Source: Salinicola salarius
Lineage (GTDB): Bacteria > Pseudomonadota > Gammaproteobacteria > Pseudomonadales > Halomonadaceae
Reading direction: 5' to 3'
Length of the DNA stretch: 64,000 bases
Assembly: GCF_003206135.1 (NCBI RefSeq)
Contig: NZ_PZJT01000006.1
Location: 402,679 to 466,678, forward strand
The notes below the pieces were generated by a model, which saw nothing but the letters and a program-made list of their open reading frames with translations, was not told the DNA's origin and searched no databases. A program made the translations under genes and the position numbers. Shown here piece by piece: positions 56,222 to 64,000 of this stretch; within the stretch, counting starts at the first letter, position 1; each line of letters starts with the position of its first letter.

Positions 56222-57982
56222 ATGCCTGGCTTCCACCCTTTCATGCTGCCTGCTCGCCGAGCAGTGGCCTTGTCTCTCGTCTGCCTGACAACTGTGTTAT
56301 CGACTCTCGTCCCGACACCGACGCATGCCCAGTCGGCGATCCTCGAAGGGGAGCGATTCCACCCCCAGCTCGGCGAGCACGGCATGGTCGCCACCAGCCA
56401 TTACCTGGCCTCTCAGATCGCCCACGATGTCTTGGCCGATGGCGGCAATGCCGTCGATGCCGCCGTGACCGCCGGCTTCGCGCTGGCAGTGACCCAACCC
56501 CGATCGGGCAACATCGGCGGTGGCGGCTTCATGCTGATTTCGGACGAGAAGAGCAATGAGGTCATCGCCATCGACTACCGCGAAAAGGCCCCGGCGGCAG
56601 CCTACGAGACCATGTTCCAGAACGAACAGGGTGAGGCCGTCTCCGAGCTTTCCCGCTACACCCACAACGCCTCCGGCGTGCCCGGCACCGTGGCCGGCCT
56701 GGCATTGGCGCTGGATAAGTACGGCACCATGAGTCTCGCCGAGGCGCTGGCGCCCGCGATCAAGCTGGCGGATGAAGGCTTCATCATTCCGCCGCGATTC
56801 GCCGAAGGTCTCGAACAGTCCCAGCAACGGCTCAAGCAGTGGGATTCGACGCGCAAGGTGTTCTACAAGCCGGACGGCTCCCTGTATCGCGCCGGCGAGC
56901 GATTCCGCCAACCCGACCTGGCCGCGACGCTCGAGCGCATCTCCAAGAACGGCCCGCGGGAGTTTTACGAAGGCAAGACGGCGCGACTGATCACGGCCGA
57001 GATGCAGAACCATGGTGGCCTGATGACGGCAGAGGATCTGGCTGGCTACCAGCCGACGATTCGCGAGCCGGTACATGGCACCTACCGCGGCTACGACGTC
57101 TACGCCATGAGCCCGCCCTCTTCCGGCGGCGCGCATATCGTGCAGATGCTCAACATGCTCGAGGGTTACGACATTCACGCCATGGGCTTCAATTCCGCAC
57201 GCACGATCCACGTCATGAGCGAGGCGATGAAACGCGCCTATGCCGACCGGGCCAAATATCTCGGCGACACCGACTTCGTCGACGTGCCGCTCGCCGGCAT
57301 CACCTCGAAGGCCTATGCCGAGGAACTACGAGCGCAGATCGATCTCGACCGCGCCACGCCCAGCAGCGAGATCGCCGCCGGCAACCCGCTGCCGTACGAG
57401 TCCAACGAGACCACCCACTTCTCGATTGCCGACGACAGCGGCCTGGCGGTCTCCAATACCTATACCATCAACTTCAGCTACGGCTCGGGCATCGTCGTCG
57501 ACGGCGCCGGCTTTTTGCTCAACAACGAGATGGATGACTTCTCGGCCAAGCCGGGCACGCCCAATGCCTACGGCCTGATCGGCGGTGAAGCCAACAGGAT
57601 CGAACCCGAGAAGCGCATGCTCTCCTCGATGACCCCGACCATCGTCAAGAAGGATGGCAGGAACTTCCTCGTGACCGGGAGCCCCGGCGGCTCGCGCATC
57701 ATCACCACCACGCTGCAGGTGGTGATGAACGTTATCGATCACGGCATGAACATCCAGAGTGCCGTCAGCGCGCCGCGCATTCACGATCAGTGGCTGCCGG
57801 ACGAGATCCGCATCGAGGATGGCATCAGCCCGGACACGATCGCCCTGCTCGAGGCGATGGGACACACCGTCAGCCAGCAGGAGGCGATGGGCGCGGCGCA
57901 GTCGATCCTGATCGAGGACGATGGCACCTTCACCGGCGGCGCCGACCCGCGGCGTTCGACCTCCTCGGCGATGGGTCTATGA
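56222..57982 (+). CDS. ggt: Gamma-glutamyltransferase (periplasmic)
   Basis: Self-processing N-terminal-nucleophile enzyme that hydrolyses glutathione and transfers gamma-glutamyl groups in the periplasm. It has 586 residues from ATG 56222 (GGGGA upstream), with a signal peptide ending at THAQ. The catalytic Thr that starts the small subunit is the second Thr of ESNETTHFSIAD; the glycine loop LVTGSPGGSRIITT and the substrate-binding LLNNEMDDFSAKPG are intact. An in-frame extension to 56036 is unlikely because it precedes the signal peptide. It is followed by an MFS gene. Confidence 0.94.
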   Translation: MPGFHPFMLPARRAVALSLVCLTTVLSTLVPTPTHAQSAILEGERFHPQLGEHGMVATSHYLASQIAHDVLADGGNAVDAAVTAGFALAVTQPRSGNIGGGGFMLISDEKSNEVIAIDYREKAPAAAYETMFQNEQGEAVSELSRYTHNASGVPGTVAGLALALDKYGTMSLAEALAPAIKLADEGFIIPPRFAEGLEQSQQRLKQWDSTRKVFYKPDGSLYRAGERFRQPDLAATLERISKNGPREFYEGKTARLITAEMQNHGGLMTAEDLAGYQPTIREPVHGTYRGYDVYAMSPPSSGGAHIVQMLNMLEGYDIHAMGFNSARTIHVMSEAMKRAYADRAKYLGDTDFVDVPLAGITSKAYAEELRAQIDLDRATPSSEIAAGNPLPYESNETTHFSIADDSGLAVSNTYTINFSYGSGIVVDGAGFLLNNEMDDFSAKPGTPNAYGLIGGEANRIEPEKRMLSSMTPTIVKKDGRNFLVTGSPGGSRIITTTLQVVMNVIDHGMNIQSAVSAPRIHDQWLPDEIRIEDGISPDTIALLEAMGHTVSQQEAMGAAQSILIEDDGTFTGGADPRRSTSSAMGL

Positions 57983-58062
57983 GCCGGTATCTGCGATCCG
58001 AAGGCGACCGACATGCCGTCGCCCACCGACGGTGACCCAGGCTGATTCGTGCGGGGAGACCG

Positions 58063-59274
58063 ATGCCGATTGTCATCATTGCCATCGCCGAGTGGTTCGG
58101 CACCGCGCTGTGGTTCACGCCCAACGCCGTCATCGGCGATCTCCAGCGGACGTGGGGGCTCGCCACCGGCGATCTGGGCTGGCTCACCGGTGCGGTGCAG
58201 TTCGGGTTCCTGCTGGGGACGCTCGGCCTGGGCCTCAGCGGCCTTGCCGATCGCACTCGAGCCAGCCGACTGTTCGCCCTGGCATGTCTGGTCGGCGCGC
58301 TTTCCAACGCCCTGCTGCCTTATGCCGGTGGCCTGTGGCCAGCGGTCGGATTGCGCCTGGTCACCGGGCTGTCGCTGGCCGGCATCTACCCCATCGGCAT
58401 GAAACTGATGGTGGGCTGGGCTCCTGGCCGAGCGGGGCTAGGGTTGGCGTGGCTGGTCGGCATGCTGGTGCTGGGCACCGCGATGCCCCACCTGCTGGCC
58501 GGCCTCGGCTGGAGTGGGGGCGGACTCATAGATCAGAGCGGCGGCGGCTCGGCGAGAGAAAGCGGCGACTGGCGGCTGACGCTATGGATCGCATCACTGC
58601 TCGCCCTGCTGGCCGGCGTCTCCATATGGCGGCTGGGCGACGCCCCTTCCCTTGCTCGGGCTTCCACTCCGACGCCATCACGTCTGGCCGGGCTGGCGGC
58701 CTTTCGCATCGCCGATTTTCGCCGTGCTGCCGGCGCCTACTTCGGCCATATGTGGGAGCTCTATACGCTCTGGACACTGATCCCGTTGCTGCTGATCGGG
58801 GATAACCCCTCGCTCTCTCCCCAGGCGCTATCGATGCTGTCGTTCGCCCTGATCGCGGTCGGCGCTCCCGGCTGCTGGCTCGGCGGCTGGCTGAGTCAGC
58901 ATCTGGGCAGTCGCCGGGTCGCGATCCTGGGGCTGGCCGGCTCGGCGATAGGCTGCCTGCTCTATCCTTGGCTCGCTCCGCACCTCGGTTTCGCTGCGCT
59001 GGTGGCGTATCTGGCAGCGTGGAGCCTGCTCGCGGTGATCGATTCACCGCAGTTTTCCGCGCTCTCCGCCAGCGCTTGCCCCGCCGCGCTGATTGGCAGT
59101 GCCCTGACGCTGCAGAACGCGATCGGGTTCGCGATCTCCGCGGTCTCGATCGGTCTGCTGGTGCCATGGCTACCCGCCCTCGAGGCAACGATCGCCTGGT
59201 GGCTACTTCCCGGTCCGCTGCTGGGGCTGCTTGCTCTCCGCCGACTCGGCAGGCCTGCTCGCGTCGAACCGTAG
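58063..59274 (+). CDS. MFS transporter
   Basis: 403-residue inner-membrane transporter with about 12 hydrophobic segments in two halves. The loop 2-3 signature region is GLGLSGLADRTRASR. The N-terminus IIAIAEWFGTALWFTPNAV is characteristic of a subgroup often annotated only as MFS. A polar glycine/serine loop (IDQSGGGSARESGD) separates helices near residue 160. Substrate unknown. It lies 80 bp after ggt on the same strand; uptake of a gamma-glutamyl-cycle product is possible but unsupported. Confidence 0.82.
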   Translation: MPIVIIAIAEWFGTALWFTPNAVIGDLQRTWGLATGDLGWLTGAVQFGFLLGTLGLGLSGLADRTRASRLFALACLVGALSNALLPYAGGLWPAVGLRLVTGLSLAGIYPIGMKLMVGWAPGRAGLGLAWLVGMLVLGTAMPHLLAGLGWSGGGLIDQSGGGSARESGDWRLTLWIASLLALLAGVSIWRLGDAPSLARASTPTPSRLAGLAAFRIADFRRAAGAYFGHMWELYTLWTLIPLLLIGDNPSLSPQALSMLSFALIAVGAPGCWLGGWLSQHLGSRRVAILGLAGSAIGCLLYPWLAPHLGFAALVAYLAAWSLLAVIDSPQFSALSASACPAALIGSALTLQNAIGFAISAVSIGLLVPWLPALEATIAWWLLPGPLLGLLALRRLGRPARVEP

Positions 59275-59437
59275 GCACAGCGTCTGCCGCGCCTGAGCAA
59301 CCTGAGCTCAAGAACATCTGGGCTTATAGAGTTACCGAGCAAATTAATAATTAAACGTTCTATAGAAACGAATTGTCATTCCATTCTGATTTATTTAGCC
59401 TTGCCGCCATTACCAATAAATCCTAGGGGACTGACTC

Positions 59438-60466
59438 ATGACCTGGTTTTCCAAGCCTCGCTCGCTGTTCACCGCATCCGCCGTCGGGTTGGCGTTGACT
59501 TTCGGCGCTCTGTCGCCCGCGCAGGCTCAGGAAGAACCGCGTGAGCTGCTCAACTCCTCCTATGACATCGCTCGCGAACTGTTCGCCGCGGTGAACCCGA
59601 AGTTCATCGACTGGTGGCAGGCCCAGCACGACGAAACCGTCAGCGTGAAGCAGTCCCATGGCGGCTCCTCGACGCAGGCTCGTTCGATCATGCAGGGGCT
59701 GCGTGCCGACGTGGTGACCTTCAACCAGGTGACCGACGTCAACGTGCTGGCAGACGCCGGCCTGGTCGCCGAGGATTGGCAGGATCGCTACCCGAACCAG
59801 GCGTCGCCCTACTACTCCACGACCGCCTTCCTGGTGCGCAAGGGCAACCCCAAGCAGATCGAGAACTGGGATGACCTGGCGCGGGACGATGTCTCTCTCG
59901 TCTTCCCCAATCCCAAGACTTCGGGTAACGGCCGCTACACCTATCTCGCCGCCTGGGCCTATGCCGACCAGGCTTTCGATGGCGATCAGGACAAGATCGA
60001 AGATTACATGAGCACGTTCCTCGGCAACGTCGAGGTGTTCGACACCGGCGGCCGCGGCGCCACCACGACATTCGTCGAGCGCGGTATCGGCGACGTGCTG
60101 ATCACCTTCGAGTCCGAGGTCAACAACATCCGTAACGAATACGGCAAGGACGACTACGAAGTGGTAGTACCGCCGGTCAGCATCCTGGCAGAGTTCCCGG
60201 TGGCCGTGGTCGACGAATACGCCGAGCGCAACGGCAACGAGGACCTGGCCAAGGGCTACCTGGACTACCTCTACACCGAGGAAGCGCAGCGCCTGCTGGC
60301 CGGGTTCAACTACCGCGTCAACGACGAGAAGGTGGCCGAGGAGTTCAGCGGCCAGTTCCCGAAAACCGAACTGCTGCGCGTCGAAGACGTCTTTGGCGGC
60401 TGGCCCGAGGCGATGGAAACGCATTTCTCGAGCGGCGGTGAACTGGATCAGCTTCAGCGCCGATGA
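59438..60466 (+). CDS. cysP: Thiosulfate/sulfate-binding periplasmic protein
   Basis: Periplasmic receptor of the sulfate/thiosulfate importer, 342 residues with a signal peptide ending at SPAQA. Sequence blocks [68 protein letters not shown] and [12 protein letters not shown] match CysP more closely than Sbp. It is the first gene of cysP-cysT-cysW-cysA and overlaps cysT by 4 bases. The 163-bp upstream region is A+T rich for this genome, with TTCTATAGAA as a short palindrome, and probably carries the promoter; control by CysB is expected but the site cannot be assigned. Confidence 0.92.
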   Translation: MTWFSKPRSLFTASAVGLALTFGALSPAQAQEEPRELLNSSYDIARELFAAVNPKFIDWWQAQHDETVSVKQSHGGSSTQARSIMQGLRADVVTFNQVTDVNVLADAGLVAEDWQDRYPNQASPYYSTTAFLVRKGNPKQIENWDDLARDDVSLVFPNPKTSGNGRYTYLAAWAYADQAFDGDQDKIEDYMSTFLGNVEVFDTGGRGATTTFVERGIGDVLITFESEVNNIRNEYGKDDYEVVVPPVSILAEFPVAVVDEYAERNGNEDLAKGYLDYLYTEEAQRLLAGFNYRVNDEKVAEEFSGQFPKTELLRVEDVFGGWPEAMETHFSSGGELDQLQRR

Positions 60467-61317
60467 TCGCACATGCTCTGACCTGGCGCCGCGAACGCCG
60501 AGTGCTGCCCGGCTTCGGCCTCTCGCTCGGCATCTCGCTGACCTTCGTCTCGCTGATTCTGCTGCTGCCCCTGACCAGTCTGGTGGGGCAGCTCTCGCAG
60601 TTGAGCTGGTCGCAGTACTGGTTTTTGATCACGGATCCGCGCCTGCTGGCAAGCTATGGCGTGACGCTCTTCGGCGCCGCGGTGGCAGCTATCTTCAACG
60701 CCGCGTTCGGGCTGCTGATGGCGTGGGTGCTGGTGCGCTACGAGTTCCCCGGCAAGCGCCTGGTCGATGCGCTGATGGACCTGCCGTTCGCCCTGCCGAC
60801 GGCGGTGGCGGGGATCACGCTGGCGACGCTCTACTCCAGTAACGGCTGGATCGGACGACTGCTGGAGCCGCTGGGCATTTCTATCTCCTACACCTGGATC
60901 GGGATCGCCCTGGCGATGGCCTTTACCAGCATCCCGTTCGTGGTTCGCACCGTGCAGCCGGTACTGGAAGATCTCCCCGCCGAAGTGGACGAAGCCGCGA
61001 TGACGCTCGGCGCCAGCGATAGCCTCGCGTTCCGCCGGGTGATCCTGCCCTACCTGTGGCCGGCGCTGGTCACCGGTACCGGGCTCGCCTTCGTGCGTTC
61101 GCTCGGCGAGTTCGGCGCCGTGATCTTCATTGCCGGCGGCAAGCCCTACGAAACCGAGATCACCTCGCTGATGATCTTCGTCAAGCTGCAGGAGTACGAC
61201 TACGCCGGTGCCTCGGCGGTCGCTTCGATCGTTCTCGCCACCTCGCTTGCGCTGCTGCTGGCGATCAATCTGTGGCAAGGCCGCTTCATCAAACGACTGC
61301 ACGGAGGGCGCGGCTGA
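60463..61317 (+). CDS. cysT: Sulfate/thiosulfate ABC transporter permease CysT
   Basis: Inner-membrane permease of 284 residues (also called CysU). About six membrane helices; the EAA loop that contacts the ATPase is [20 protein letters not shown]. The family block [19 protein letters not shown] is present. It overlaps cysP (ATGA) and shares one base with the cysW start. Confidence 0.94.
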   Translation: MIAHALTWRRERRVLPGFGLSLGISLTFVSLILLLPLTSLVGQLSQLSWSQYWFLITDPRLLASYGVTLFGAAVAAIFNAAFGLLMAWVLVRYEFPGKRLVDALMDLPFALPTAVAGITLATLYSSNGWIGRLLEPLGISISYTWIGIALAMAFTSIPFVVRTVQPVLEDLPAEVDEAAMTLGASDSLAFRRVILPYLWPALVTGTGLAFVRSLGEFGAVIFIAGGKPYETEITSLMIFVKLQEYDYAGASAVASIVLATSLALLLAINLWQGRFIKRLHGGRG

Positions 61318-62144
61318 TGATACGGATCGGTGACGCACCGCGTGTCCGCCGTCTGCTGATCGGGGCCGCCCTGGTGCTGACGGCGCTGTTCCTGCTGCTG
61401 CCGCTGGTGGCGATCTTCGCCCAGGCGTTGATGAGCGGCATCGATGTCTACTGGCAGAACCTGAGCGACGACTACACGCTTGCCGCCATCGGCCTGACGC
61501 TGCTGGTCGCCGTGATCACCGTGCCGGTCAATCTGGTCTTCGGGGTGTTTCTGGCCTGGCTGGTGACGCGCTTCGATTTCCCCGGCCGGCGCCTGCTGCA
61601 GACGCTGATCGATATTCCGTTTGCCGTCTCGCCGGTGGTCGCCGGCCTGGTCTACCTGCTGCTCTACGGGCGAAACGGCTGGCTCGGCGGCTGGCTCGAT
61701 GCTCACGATATCCAGATCATGTTCGCCTGGCCGGGCATCGTGCTGGTCACGCTGTTCGTCACCTGCCCGTTCGTTGCCCGCGAGCTGATTCCGCTGATGC
61801 AGGCGCAAGGCTCCCGCGAGGAAGAAGCAGCCGTGACGCTGGGCGCTTCCGGCTGGACGATTTTCCGTCGCGTGACGCTGCCGAACATTCGCCATGCCCT
61901 GCTCTACGGCGTGATCCTGACCAACGCCCGCGCGGTCGGCGAGTTCGGCGCGGTCTCGGTGGTCGCCGGGGCGATTCGCGGCGAAACCAATACCCTGCCG
62001 CTGCAGGTCGAACAGCTCTATCAGGACTACAACACCGTGGGTGCCTTCACCAGTGCATCGCTGCTGGCACTGCTGGCGCTGCTGACGCTGGCCGCCAAGG
62101 CCGCACTCGAATGGCGCGCTGCGCGCCGGGAGACCGCGACATGA
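61317..62144 (+). CDS. cysW: Sulfate/thiosulfate ABC transporter permease CysW
   Basis: Second permease subunit, 275 residues from ATG 61317, which overlaps the cysT stop by one base (TGATG). An open frame reaching back to 61056 lies inside cysT and is not used. Family blocks are LIDIPFAVSPVVAGLVYLLL, the EAA loop EEEAAVTLGASGWTIFRR and TNARAVGEFGAVSVVAGA. It overlaps cysA by 4 bases. Confidence 0.94.
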   Translation: MIRIGDAPRVRRLLIGAALVLTALFLLLPLVAIFAQALMSGIDVYWQNLSDDYTLAAIGLTLLVAVITVPVNLVFGVFLAWLVTRFDFPGRRLLQTLIDIPFAVSPVVAGLVYLLLYGRNGWLGGWLDAHDIQIMFAWPGIVLVTLFVTCPFVARELIPLMQAQGSREEEAAVTLGASGWTIFRRVTLPNIRHALLYGVILTNARAVGEFGAVSVVAGAIRGETNTLPLQVEQLYQDYNTVGAFTSASLLALLALLTLAAKAALEWRAARRETAT

Positions 62145-63256
62145 GTATCCGCATCTCGCAGATCGAAAAGACCTATGGTTACAAGGGACACGGTTCCAAG
62201 GGCCATGGCCGGACCCGCGCCCTCGAACCCATCGATCTCGATATCCACGATGGCGAACTGATCGGCCTGCTCGGCCCCTCCGGCTCCGGCAAGACCACGC
62301 TGTTGCGTATCGTGGCCGGGCTGGAACAGGCCGACAGCGGCTCGATCCATTTCGGCGATCGTGACGTGACCCGGGTGCACGTGCGCGACCGGCGCATCGG
62401 CTTCGTGTTCCAGCATTATGCCCTGTTTCGCCACATGAGCGTGTTCGACAACGTCGCTTTCGGGCTGACTGCCATGCCGAGGGCCACGCGGCCCTCCAGC
62501 GGCGAGATCCGCTCGCGGGTCATGCAACTGCTGGAAATGGTCCGGCTGCAGGATTTCGCCGAGCGTTTCCCGGCCCAGCTCTCCGGCGGGCAACAGCAGC
62601 GCGTATCGCTGGCGCGGGCGCTGGCGTTGAAGCCCGACGTGCTGCTGCTCGACGAGCCGTTCGGCGCGCTGGATGCCAAGGTACGCCAGGAGCTGCGCCG
62701 CTGGCTGCGCCATCTCCACGAGGAGCTTCACTTCACCAGCCTGTTCGTGACCCACGACCAGGAAGAGGCGCTGGAACTGTCGGATCGGGTGGTGGTGATG
62801 AGCAACGGCCGGATCGAACAGATCGCGACGCCGGATACCCTCTATCGCCAACCCGCCAATCGCTTCGTGTTCGAGTTCCTCGGTGACGTCAACCGGATCG
62901 AGGGCGATATCGAGAAGGAAGTCCTCACCTGCGGCAACGCGCGGGTGGCGGTGCCCGGCATCGAGAATGGTCGCCAGGAACTGCTGCTGCGACCCCATGA
63001 GGTCCGCCTGGACGAGCAGCCCAGCACCCGCGCGCACTTGCCGGTCAGCGTCACGGCCGTCGTGCCGGTAGGCGCCGAAGTTCGCCTCGAGCTGGAAGCG
63101 GACTGGCTGGGCGAGCCGTGGCTGGCCACGATCAGCCATGCGGATTTCGAACGCCTGGCGATCACCCGTGGCAAACGGCTCTTCGCCCAGCCCAGCCGTC
63201 TGCATCGCTTCGATACCTCACGACCACAGACACTGGCACCGCTGTCGGCCTCATGA
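62141..63256 (+). CDS. cysA: Sulfate/thiosulfate ABC transporter ATP-binding protein CysA
   Basis: ABC ATPase of 371 residues. Walker A GPSGSGKTT, Q-loop FVFQHYALFRHM, signature LSGGQQQRVSLARAL, Walker B VLLLDEPFGALD and H-loop VTHDQEEA are intact; a C-terminal regulatory domain follows. Between the first strand (IEKTYG) and RALEPIDLDI it carries a roughly 10-residue insertion with a KGHG repeat (YKGHGSKGHG), absent from E. coli CysA and coded by a 15-bp imperfect duplication. It is last in the cys operon and overlaps cysW. Confidence 0.94.
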   Translation: MSIRISQIEKTYGYKGHGSKGHGRTRALEPIDLDIHDGELIGLLGPSGSGKTTLLRIVAGLEQADSGSIHFGDRDVTRVHVRDRRIGFVFQHYALFRHMSVFDNVAFGLTAMPRATRPSSGEIRSRVMQLLEMVRLQDFAERFPAQLSGGQQQRVSLARALALKPDVLLLDEPFGALDAKVRQELRRWLRHLHEELHFTSLFVTHDQEEALELSDRVVVMSNGRIEQIATPDTLYRQPANRFVFEFLGDVNRIEGDIEKEVLTCGNARVAVPGIENGRQELLLRPHEVRLDEQPSTRAHLPVSVTAVVPVGAEVRLELEADWLGEPWLATISHADFERLAITRGKRLFAQPSRLHRFDTSRPQTLAPLSAS

Positions 63257-63362
63257 GGCGGCAGCCGGGTCAAGGCCTTAGGGGTCTTCGTCGCATTCCG
63301 GAAACTCGCGACCGACGTCTATAATGGTCGCGCCGTTTCCACGACTCGAGAGGTTCACTGTT

Positions 63363-63956
63363 ATGCGTCAATGGTTTGCGTTCAAAGGCCTGGCCGTACT
63401 GCTATTGCTCGGCCTGCTGGCGGCCTGTGCCCAGAGCCCCCAGATTCTGTCCGTGAGTCCCAAGGTCAGCGGCGGTTTTCCGCATACCGGCAACGGCCAG
63501 TCGGTCTCGCTGGAAGTGGTCGACGGACGCGACAGCAGCGTCATCGGCACGCGCTCGGGCAGCCCGTCGGCAACGTCGACGATTACCGTCGAGGCCAACG
63601 ATGTCATTCCCAAGATCCGTGTCCAGGCGGAAAACGCCCTGCGCAGCATGGGGTTCAACCCGACCAGCAGCAACGCCGGCGGCCCTTCGCTGACCCTGAC
63701 ACTGACCGATCTGGCCTACGCCCGCGGTACCGCTGAGCAGCCGCTGCTGGACGCCTCCCAGCTCCAGGCGATCATCCAGGCGGAAGTGGTCAATGGCGGC
63801 AACACCTATACCGGTCGCTACACCGCCAAGCGCTCCCAGAGCTACGCCGTGAAGCCGGACTGGGATACCAACAACCGCATGGTAAGCGAACTGTTGGGTA
63901 ACGCCCTGGATCGCACCTTCCGCGATCAGCAACTGGCCAATCTGCTGGCCCGCTGA
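63363..63956 (+). CDS. yajG: YajG family outer-membrane-type lipoprotein
   Basis: 197-residue lipoprotein from ATG 63363. The signal ends in the lipobox LLAAC, lipidating the Cys in AACAQSPQ. The mature sequence ILSVSPKVSGG, SLEVVDGRDSSVIGTR and LTLTLTDLAYARG matches the YajG family, whose function is unknown. The frame extends upstream to 63324, but that part would precede the signal peptide. It is 106 bp after cysA, probably its own unit. Confidence 0.85.
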   Translation: MRQWFAFKGLAVLLLLGLLAACAQSPQILSVSPKVSGGFPHTGNGQSVSLEVVDGRDSSVIGTRSGSPSATSTITVEANDVIPKIRVQAENALRSMGFNPTSSNAGGPSLTLTLTDLAYARGTAEQPLLDASQLQAIIQAEVVNGGNTYTGRYTAKRSQSYAVKPDWDTNNRMVSELLGNALDRTFRDQQLANLLAR

Positions 63957-64000
63957 TCTCTCCCGGAAGTGTCCACCGAACGCGAAGAACCGCCTGCCAC

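Noticed and set aside
61056..61316. Longer cysW from an upstream start
   Set aside because: The extension overlaps cysT in another frame; ATG 61317 with a TGATG overlap gives the normal CysW length.

Overview
The window reads as ordinary chromosome of a GC-rich gammaproteobacterium. I infer Halomonadaceae (Halomonas, Salinicola or a relative). The grounds are high GC, Pseudomonas-like gene orders (hda-perM-purM-purN, mrp-dcd, rnfB-nth, gph-trpE), acidic C-terminal tails of the kind seen in moderate halophiles, and an oxidative-type sugar-acid locus. I see no rRNA, tRNA, CRISPR array, prophage or complete insertion sequence.

Layout. 1-6.2 kb: glycerol-3-phosphate dehydrogenase behind a GlpR-like operator, a membrane-anchored EEP phosphatase/nuclease, fumarase C, a zinc alcohol dehydrogenase and YjbQ. 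6.2-16.1 kb: an arabinose/aldonate locus with an IlvD/Edd aldonate dehydratase, a GntP permease, the araFGH ABC importer, an exported aldose 1-epimerase and a GbpR/GguR-like LysR regulator. The first dehydrogenase and the later pathway enzymes are not in the window. 16.1-21.2 kb: hda, perM, purM-purN and an aldo/keto reductase. 21.2-31.3 kb, mostly minus strand: dcd, mrp, a TerB-like protein, luxS, a GST, a lipoprotein, polB, an AEC transporter and a DUF2845 protein, with thiI on plus. 31.5-37.1 kb: metG, a CHASE4-GGDEF protein and an rnfB-nth pair without the rest of rnf. 37-43.7 kb: a DUF1161 protein, a GST, a HlyU-family protein, argG, rnt, grxD, argF and a TVP38 protein. 43.8-49.6 kb: gph-trpE, ndh and a fused dihydroxyacetone kinase. 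49.9-56 kb: an Fe-S helicase with a RecB-like N-terminus overlapping a FAN1 nuclease gene, an orphan ParA, a GIY-YIG protein and rpe. 56-64 kb: ggt, an MFS transporter, the cysP-cysT-cysW-cysA importer and a YajG lipoprotein.

The most interesting signals are outside the annotated genes. (1) Upstream of argF there is an intrinsic-terminator-like hairpin overlapped by a reading frame with 10 Arg codons in 16, using all six Arg codons. (2) A 23-codon leader ORF ending Trp-Arg-Trp precedes trpE, consistent with attenuation. (3) A 216-bp element with 18-bp imperfect terminal inverted repeats abuts dcd. (4) A 280-bp multi-hairpin extragenic element lies after the dihydroxyacetone kinase gene. (5) Several short tandem arrays are present: 16-17-bp units in three intergenic gaps, one with a 26-bp perfect duplication, and 15-bp in-frame units in two genes. 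(6) A CYAATAAC motif is shared by the araF and gntP upstream regions.

All names rest on reading motifs and family resemblance by eye; no database search was run.
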